Source: Myxococcales bacterium
Lineage (GTDB): Bacteria; Myxococcota_A; Polyangia; Polyangiales; Polyangiaceae
Reading direction: 5' to 3'
DNA: 39,920 bases
Assembly (NCBI GenBank): GCA_023248745.1
Contig: JAHFDZ010000019.1
Coordinates: forward strand, 1 to 39,920
The position numbers and the translations under genes were made by a program. This document shows positions 35,035 through 39,920 of this stretch, one piece after another. The notes beneath the pieces were generated by a model, which was not told where the DNA came from, made no database searches, and was given only the letters and a program-made list of their open reading frames with translations. Numbering within the stretch: position 1 is the stretch's first letter; each line of letters opens with the position of its first letter.

Positions 35035-35685
35035 ATGGCGTGGTTGGCACTTGAAGGGACGTGTCTCGTAACCGTTGCGGTCTCACTGATTGCAGCGCTC
35101 ACGGCGACGCAGTCTGTCGCGATCGACCCAGTAATGTCACGCCCCGAATGCCGCAGCGACGGCCTTGTGACGAAGAAAGAAAGCACGGGAGAAAGCGAAC
35201 CGAGCGTCGAAGGCGCATCGAAGGCACCCCTGCCGATTCTCTCCACCTTGGTGCAAACGCATACGCTCGAGCGGGTCGTCCTATCCGAAACCGAGCCTAC
35301 GCCCGAACGCTTCAGTAACCTCCTCGCGGATCGGGCCACGGCCTCGTTCATTGACCTCGATCCACGACTTCTTACGCTCTTGCGCACCCTCATCAAACAG
35401 TATCCCCATGCGCGCATCGAACTCGTAAGCGGCTATCGAAGTCCGAAGCTCAACGAAATGATGCGTAAGAAGGGCCATAACGTGGCCTCGCATAGTCAAC
35501 ACTCATTAGGTAAGGCGCTTGACTTTCGGATCGTCCCCGAAGGCGCAACAAAAGGTGTCGATCCTCTGGTCCTTGAGAAACTCATTCGCAAACTCGGATG
35601 GGACGGAGGCGTCGGCGTCTACCCCAAGAAGCACGATTGGTTCGTGCACGCAGACGTTGGACGCAACCGACACTGGAAGGGATAG
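35035..35685 (+). CDS. DUF882/M15-type murein peptidase (YcbK-like)
   Basis: A 216-residue exported protein of the DUF882/peptidase M15 group. The N-terminal hydrophobic segment (LVTVAVSLIAALTATQ) is a signal or anchor; about 70 low-complexity residues follow. The catalytic domain shows the substrate Arg in SGYRSPKLNEMM (132-143), and the zinc ligands H156 (HSQHSLGKALDF), D163 and H205 (WFVHADVG). Members cleave peptide cross-links in peptidoglycan; the family includes YcbK/MepK. Its activity would be in the periplasm. It is divergent from the propeller lipoprotein gene. Confidence 0.88.
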   Translation: MAWLALEGTCLVTVAVSLIAALTATQSVAIDPVMSRPECRSDGLVTKKESTGESEPSVEGASKAPLPILSTLVQTHTLERVVLSETEPTPERFSNLLADRATASFIDLDPRLLTLLRTLIKQYPHARIELVSGYRSPKLNEMMRKKGHNVASHSQHSLGKALDFRIVPEGATKGVDPLVLEKLIRKLGWDGGVGVYPKKHDWFVHADVGRNRHWKG

Positions 35686-35714
35686 CCGCGCTTCGTGTTC
35701 AAGCGAAACCGAGC

Positions 35715-36155
35715 CTAAGGCAACGTGCTCGTACGTGGACGCGGCGGCATCAAACTCGTTCGAAGGGTCTGCATCAGATCCGCGAGAACGGGGTCCTTCA
35801 CGTGCTGCGCTTCCGTTGCCGCGACTGCGTCGATCTCGTCTTGCTGCACAAGCAAGCCATTGCACGTCGGGCACGAAAGGGGCCGGCCCTCTTCGCGGAC
35901 CAATTTGGCTGAGCATCGTGGACACGAAACCGCAACGTGCCCACTCTCGGGCGCGTGCTCCACACGGTCAATCACCTTGACAGCCTCTCGCGCAACTTCA
36001 TCCGCCGGTCCATCAAACCAATCAATCCATACCGCACCACAAGCCGCGCAAACATCAACCTCCGCATCACCCGCGACCGTAAGGTTCATCTTGCTCGCAC
36101 AAGCAGGACAACGAATTTGCTCCTCCGGATAGATCGAACGCGTCGGCGAATTCAT
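35715..36155 (-). CDS. TFIIB-type double zinc-ribbon protein
   Basis: A 146-residue protein with two zinc ribbons. The first has C16/C19 (CPAC) and C36/C39 (CAACGAVWID), the classic zf-TFIIB form. The second has C78/C81 (CPRC) and C95/C98 (CPTCNG). Small cytoplasmic proteins of this type are widespread in bacteria and have no settled function. The ATG at 36155 starts close before the first ribbon; the frame extends to 36482 but that part is antisense to the LRR lipoprotein gene. It is convergent with the DUF882 gene. Confidence 0.82.
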   Translation of the reverse strand: MNSPTRSIYPEEQIRCPACASKMNLTVAGDAEVDVCAACGAVWIDWFDGPADEVAREAVKVIDRVEHAPESGHVAVSCPRCSAKLVREEGRPLSCPTCNGLLVQQDEIDAVAATEAQHVKDPVLADLMQTLRTSLMPPRPRTSTLP

Positions 36156-36240
36156 GGGATCCCCGAGCGTATCGAATTCGAGCCCCAGCGTGGCCACATT
36201 CGGAAAGCCGCACGACCTTTCCGAGTAACATTGAGGCCGC

Positions 36241-37248
36241 ATGAAGCAACAGATGGCAGCAATGGGGCTCGTGGTGTTGGCGTCGAGCGGCTGCACGCCG
36301 GCGATGCCGGGACCTATCGTCAAGGCGGTTGCCTTGCCAACGCAAGAGAGCGGATCGGCTGCAGAAATCGAGAGCGACGCAGCGGATCGCGCGTGGGATA
36401 GCGAAGAGCCGCGCGTGATCAAGCGCGACTGGGATGTGGAGCTCGGGGTCTTTGATGATGATGGTAACTCCCGATGGTGCAATCAAGAGCCAACGTGCAG
36501 TGTAAAACCGAGAGAGCACGTTTTCGTGCGAGACGGGAGGCACCTCGACAAGCCAGGATTCGTCAATTGGCTTAACCGCGAAGGGGTCACCTTCCGGTTT
36601 GATGATGACGCGACCCAACGTGAATCGCTCATGAAGGCGGCGGCGCGAAAGCTGCAACGCGTTGGGCTCATGACGGAGACAACGGACGCGGACTTGATGC
36701 AAGTCGTGTCGGCAATGCCTCGGCTACGGGAGTTGGGGCGTACTCCCGAGTGAGCGACGTGGGCTTGGCGGAAGTCGCGAAGCTGAGTCAGCTACAGGAG
36801 TTGCATATGCGCGGAACGAAAGTGAGCGATCTGGGCTTGGCGGAAATCGCGAAGCTCAGTCAGCTGCGGGCGTTGAGTCTGGGCAGGACGAAAGTGAGCG
36901 ACGTGGGCCTGGCGAAAGTCGCGACGCTGAGTCAGCTACGGGCCTTGAATCTGTGCGCCACGAAAGTAAGCGGCGCGGGCTTGGCGCAAGTCGCGACGCT
37001 GAGTCAGCTGCGGGCCTTGAATCTGGGCTACACGGACGTGAGCGACGCGGGCTTGGCGCAAGTCGCGAAGCTGAATCAGCTACAGGAGTTGGATCTGGAA
37101 CACACGGAAGTAAGCGAGGTGGGCTTGGCTAAAGTCGCGACGTTGAGTCAGCTGCGAAAGTTGCATTTGTGGGAAACGCAAGTGAGCCGCGCCGGATGTT
37201 GGGGGGCTGCGCCATCAGTTGCCGTTGGCAGACGTCACCTGCCGGTAG
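36241..37248 (+). pseudogene. Leucine-rich-repeat lipoprotein gene with two compensating frameshifts
   Basis: The first part (36241-36753) has a lipobox (LASSGC, Cys18), a linker and an N-terminal domain ending in the beginning of an LRR (DADLMQVV, then MPRLREL). The frame then shifts by -1 in a GGGG run near 36738; that repeat spans 68 bp rather than 72. The LRR continues from 36750 in the second frame for six 24-residue units with core VSDxGLAxVAxLxQLxxL. Near 37195 the frame shifts by +1 and returns to the first frame as VGGLRHQLPLADVTCR, a normal LRR end, stopping at 37248. An intact protein would have about 335 residues. GTG at 36750 overlaps the first stop (GTGA), so separate translation of the middle part is possible. 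Confidence 0.75.
36750..37197 (+). repeat. 72-bp tandem repeats encoding 24-residue LRR units
   Basis: Six complete 72-bp copies begin at 36750, 36822, 36894, 36966, 37038 and 37110, and a partial one begins at 37182. Conservation is high in the part that encodes VSDxGLA and LSQL. Such repeats can expand or contract by recombination without changing the frame. Confidence 0.9.
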
Positions 37249-37330
37249 CACTGGCTTCCGGCTGGACAGGCCCGATGACCGCTAGCGCATCATTCCCGAA
37301 ACACAAGAAGCGCGCGCGGGCCAAGCGTGG

Positions 37331-38845
37331 CTACGGCGTGCGTGTGGCGATGCCTTCGCGCGTCACAATGCGATTCACGCGCCCCGCGCCATCGCGATAG
37401 AACGTTGCAACCACGCCACCCGGAAACACCCAGCCATCGCCGTATCCTTGCGTCATCGTTCCCTGAATCGGACGAGCGTTACCCAACGCATCCGTCGCCT
37501 CCGGTGCACTGGCGACCAGGACCTTGGGTCCTCCGTCGGGCGCTTCGATTTTGAGGGTGACAGTTCCAAGGTTGCCCGCAAGGTCGACATACACGCCAAC
37601 ATGCTCCTCCAGCGTCGGCGCGCTCGGCTTGCCGGGCCACACTTGCGTCTCTGAGATAAACCTTTTGATTGCCGTGGCGCCGAGCTTACCGGGAACGTCA
37701 CGCGGCCCGCGTGCGTTTGCAAGCACCACAACCGCGAAGCCCATCGATGGCACCATCATTAGCTCCGACAGGAATCCTCGCTGTGATCCGGTGTGAAAAA
37801 CAAAGGGATGTGCGGCGCCATACGGGTAGTCATAAGACATGAGCCCATAGCCGTAGGCCTGCGTGTCAACCCAGGGCACCGACGCTTGCGGCGCACGCAT
37901 CAAATCGACAGACGAACTCCGCACGACATCTCCACCTTTTGCGATCAGCAGCTCGGCGAAGTGAGCGAAGTCCGTTGCCGTCGCCGAAATTCCAGCGGGC
38001 GCAGACCAGAGCGGACAATCGAAGCTGGCCGGCTTCCACATGGATGTCGTGGCATAGGTGTCGTTGAGCTGGTTACCCGTCGCAAAGTCAGCTGCTTCTG
38101 CGACCTTCGCGTCATACGTTGCGTTCGTCATAGAGGCGCGATCAAAAATGCGTGCTTGCACAGCCTTGGCGAAATCATCTTCGGGAAGGCCGGCTGCACT
38201 CGCAACCACCAACGAGGCGATCGCGTAACCCATATTCGAATAGTTCCAAACGTCGCCCGGCTTTGCCCACAAGGGTTGCGGCACGGATTGGGCAAATGTC
38301 TTCGAAGGCCCGGAAAGCAAACCGCCGCCACAGATCGCGAGCGTGTCGCACGGAAACCCCGACGTGTGCGATAGCAAGTGGTGCATGGTGATCGACGACG
38401 CGTCGAATCCGTTCCAGAGGACGAACCAGGGCAAGTACTTCGTAATGGGTGCGTGAAGGTCGAGCTTGCCCTCATCGACCAGCGTCATCGCCGTCGCGGC
38501 AAGCACCATCTTCGAAAGCGAGGCCGCGCGAAATCGTGTTGATGTCGTCACGCTCTCTTGACTCGTCCCTCCTTTCGTTCCGACGCCAGCCGCGAAAGCC
38601 AACTTGCCGTGAAGAACAATCGCAACACTCGCGCCCGGCGTGTGGCTTGCGGTGAGCTCACTCTTCACGTCCGCAAGAAACAATTCGAAGGTGGCTCTTT
38701 CTTCGGCGGTTGGCTCTTGCGAGGGTTGCGCATCGGCTGCAGGAGAGGCGTCCGGTGGAGGACTTGAGTCTTCAACGGAAGTCGGCGCACTCAGCCCACA
38801 GCCAGCAAGCAGAAGCGACAGCAACCCAAACGTTCGCGTATGCAT
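37331..38845 (-). CDS. Serine beta-lactamase-like lipoprotein (class C/esterase family)
   Basis: A 504-residue lipoprotein with a signal and lipobox (LLLAGC, Cys16) and a Pro/Ala/Asp linker to about residue 48. The serine-hydrolase domain has all three family motifs: S109-x-x-K112 in AASLSKM, Y201-S-N203 in WNYSNMGY, and H350-T-G352 in VFHTGSQRGF. About 100 extra C-terminal residues form a beta domain (VGVYVDLAGNLGTVTLKIE), as in family S12 and esterase-like members. Likely substrates are D-Ala peptides or esters at the cell surface; resistance activity should not be assumed. The ATG at 38845 starts the signal peptide; the upstream 26 codons are rejected. Confidence 0.9.
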   Translation of the reverse strand: MHTRTFGLLSLLLAGCGLSAPTSVEDSSPPPDASPAADAQPSQEPTAEERATFELFLADVKSELTASHTPGASVAIVLHGKLAFAAGVGTKGGTSQESVTTSTRFRAASLSKMVLAATAMTLVDEGKLDLHAPITKYLPWFVLWNGFDASSITMHHLLSHTSGFPCDTLAICGGGLLSGPSKTFAQSVPQPLWAKPGDVWNYSNMGYAIASLVVASAAGLPEDDFAKAVQARIFDRASMTNATYDAKVAEAADFATGNQLNDTYATTSMWKPASFDCPLWSAPAGISATATDFAHFAELLIAKGGDVVRSSSVDLMRAPQASVPWVDTQAYGYGLMSYDYPYGAAHPFVFHTGSQRGFLSELMMVPSMGFAVVVLANARGPRDVPGKLGATAIKRFISETQVWPGKPSAPTLEEHVGVYVDLAGNLGTVTLKIEAPDGGPKVLVASAPEATDALGNARPIQGTMTQGYGDGWVFPGGVVATFYRDGAGRVNRIVTREGIATRTP

Positions 38846-38934
38846 ACGCTGCCGCCTAACACCGCGTTCTCTAATGAGCCAACGAGTGTCGCAAATACGA
38901 CACAGTTCGTCGTCAATGCGCACGTGTGGGTCGT

Positions 38935-38956
38935 ACCTCGTAGCGAGGTGACCTCG
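38935..38956. promoter_or_regulatory. Overlapping inverted-repeat half-sites
   Basis: Three half-sites alternate: ACCTCG (38935-38940), CGAGGT (38944-38949) and ACCTCG (38951-38956). The last two form a perfect palindrome around a central G. They lie about 90-110 bp upstream of the beta-lactamase-like start and may be an operator. Confidence 0.45.
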
Positions 38957-38994
38957 TTCAACGATGCTTGCCTTGCAAAGTCGTGGCCCATTTT

Positions 38995-39009
38995 GTCAAC
39001 TATGTTGAC
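38995..39009. promoter_or_regulatory. Perfect palindrome GTCAAC-TAT-GTTGAC
   Basis: A 6-bp inverted repeat around TAT, 150 bp upstream of the beta-lactamase-like gene and 272 bp upstream of the VOC gene. The size and symmetry fit a dimeric repressor site; the regulator is unknown. Confidence 0.45.
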
Positions 39010-39281
39010 TTAACGCACACAACCTAGGCAGCCCGGCTCGCGTTTGCTCATAAGTGGGTCGTGCGATTTCCTTTCGAATCGCATGACCCTGTCAGCTCTG
39101 CTGGAGGAAGCAACGCGCTGTCGGCATGCGCACAACATGTTCGCGCATGGAAAAGTTGCATCGAGGATGCATCGCTCTGGCATCAACGATCGTTGCGAAA
39201 GAGCAAGCCTCGTCGTCAAGCGCAAGGCGTCCCGTTGCGCGCGTTGCAGCGTTTCAACCCCGCGTATAGCGTCGCTGCACG

Positions 39282-39722
39282 ATGGCCAGAACGACCACCT
39301 ATCTCAATTTCATGGGCAACACCGAACAAGCCTTCACGTTTTACAAGTCGGTCTTTCAAACCGAATTTATCGGCGGCATTCGACGCATGCGCGACATGCC
39401 TGCGGGGCCTGGCATGCCGCAGCTGAGCGAAGCCGAGCAGAACATGATCATGCACGTTGCGTTGCCCATCCTCGGCGGCCACGTTCTCATGGGCACCGAC
39501 GCGTTAGAGTCGATGGGGCACACGCTCACCGTGGGCACCAACATCAGCATCAACCTCGAGCCCGACACGCGCGAGGAAACCGAAACCCTTTTTCGTGCGC
39601 TGGCCGTGGGCGGCAAGGCAACGATGGATCTTCAAGACATGCACTGGGGAGGGTACTTCGGCTTGCTGACGGACAAGTTCGGCATTCAATGGATGTTCAA
39701 CTGTGGTGCGCCCAAGGCATAG
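39282..39722 (+). CDS. VOC-family (PhnB-like) protein
   Basis: A 146-residue protein of the vicinal-oxygen-chelate fold, PhnB-like subgroup. Visible features are TTYLNFMGNTEQAFTFYKSVF at the start, MIMHVALPILGGHVLMGTDA in the middle, and DMHWGGYFGLLTDKFGIQWMFNC at the end, all typical. Subgroup members are small dimeric cytoplasmic proteins, some of which bind metal or modify small molecules; most have unknown substrates. The ATG at 39282 matches the family start. There is no operon partner in the window. Confidence 0.9.
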   Translation: MARTTTYLNFMGNTEQAFTFYKSVFQTEFIGGIRRMRDMPAGPGMPQLSEAEQNMIMHVALPILGGHVLMGTDALESMGHTLTVGTNISINLEPDTREETETLFRALAVGGKATMDLQDMHWGGYFGLLTDKFGIQWMFNCGAPKA

Positions 39723-39735
39723 CGCACCGTCGCAC

Positions 39736-39920
39736 CTACGCTCGCCGGGTCACCACTTGCAGGTCCGCTGGACCCTTCACCGCGGCGCCTGCACGTGTCG
39801 CAGCAACGATCGTCGGGTGTTCCCAGACCGCCGTCCTTGTCACCGCTTCACTGCCCGGCGACAGAGACTGAAGCAACGCGATTGCAGTCGCATCGGCCGC
39901 AACGCGATCAGAAGACGCAA
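39736..39920 (-). CDS. C-terminal end of an unknown protein, cut by window edge
   Basis: A frame is open from the right edge to a TAG at 39736-39738, giving about 61 codons with coding-like composition (for example DATAIALLQSLSPGSEA and VAATRAGAAVKGPADLQVV). The start lies outside the window. The alternating hydrophobic pattern looks like a folded C-terminus, but no family could be recognised from this fragment. It is convergent with the VOC gene, with a 13-bp gap. Confidence 0.5.
   Translation of the reverse strand, partial: ASSDRVAADATAIALLQSLSPGSEAVTRTAVWEHPTIVAATRAGAAVKGPADLQVVTRRA

Larger units (their letters stand above)
38846..39281. other. Gene-free 436-bp region with several palindromes
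   Basis: This region lies between the beta-lactamase-like gene (-) and the VOC gene (+) and should hold both promoters. No convincing coding frame was seen; open frames here run out of register into the neighbours. It contains the palindromes listed separately and a hairpin at 39062-39083 (TGCGATT and AATCGCA, 8-nt loop). Confidence 0.5.

Noticed and set aside
36750-37197. 72-bp repeats as a CRISPR or mobile element
   Set aside because: They translate directly into 24-residue leucine-rich repeats.
37331-38845. Antibiotic-resistance beta-lactamase
   Set aside because: The family motifs are shared with esterases and D-aminopeptidases, and the protein is a long lipoprotein with an extra C-terminal domain; resistance cannot be claimed.
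39044-39871. 275-codon plus-strand frame across the VOC gene
   Set aside because: It overlaps the clearly conserved VOC frame in another register and has low-complexity His/Arg composition.
1-39920. tRNA, rRNA, insertion sequences, integrases or attachment sites
   Set aside because: None was recognised by reading; short RNA genes could still be missed without a covariance search.

Overview
The window (about 58-60% GC by eye) reads as a chromosomal segment of a Gram-negative, probably Myxococcota/Polyangia-like bacterium. The reasons are many lipoproteins with Asp/Ala-rich linkers, a LolA homologue, large DUF3857/transglutaminase-type exported proteins, and loosely spaced genes on both strands. 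The taxonomic call is inference; no rRNA or tRNA gene was seen.

Layout. 1-2506: a truncated PD40/TolB-like repeat lipoprotein (-), a divergent shikimate-dehydrogenase-like gene and a small Cys-rich lipoprotein. 2558-4929: urease structural genes, with gamma and beta fused and alpha overlapping by ATGA, but no accessory genes. 4926-10735 (-): five genes, mostly joined by 4-bp overlaps, for 2-aminoethylphosphonate (AEP) synthesis and use: PEP mutase fused to a nucleotidyltransferase, phosphonopyruvate decarboxylase, AEP transaminase, a CDP-alcohol phosphotransferase and a second nucleotidyltransferase. The likely end product is a phosphonolipid or phosphonoglycan. 10784-13567 (-): NADP-isocitrate dehydrogenase and an M28 peptidase lipoprotein.

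13630-18750: two unknown membrane proteins, LolA, and a YebC-RuvC pair followed by a secreted triple-repeat protein. 18850-25994 (-): two giant paralogous DUF3857/transglutaminase-like proteins overlapping by ATGA; one keeps the Cys-His-Asp triad and the other has Arg in place of Cys. 26087-28300 (+): three overlapping genes encoding a zinc-ribbon membrane winged-helix protein, a DNA/RNA methyltransferase and a 2Fe-2S ferredoxin.

28347-39920: a mosaic of single genes. It contains a PH-like membrane protein, an Aur1/PAP2-type phosphatase-transferase, a secreted triple Cys-module protein, a DCC-family protein, lipoproteins, an alpha/beta hydrolase, a DUF882/M15 peptidase, a TFIIB-type zinc-ribbon protein, a serine beta-lactamase-like lipoprotein, a VOC protein and a protein truncated by the window edge. 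Two genes here are disrupted, each by a pair of compensating frameshifts: a membrane protein at 31532-32227 and an LRR lipoprotein at 36241-37248. Several promoter regions hold palindromes or short repeats that look like operators.

The best candidate for an undescribed system is the phosphonate cluster, with two nucleotidyltransferases and a CDP-alcohol transferase that carries an unusual N-terminal extension. Next come the transglutaminase enzyme/pseudoenzyme pair and the membrane-regulator/methyltransferase/ferredoxin unit.
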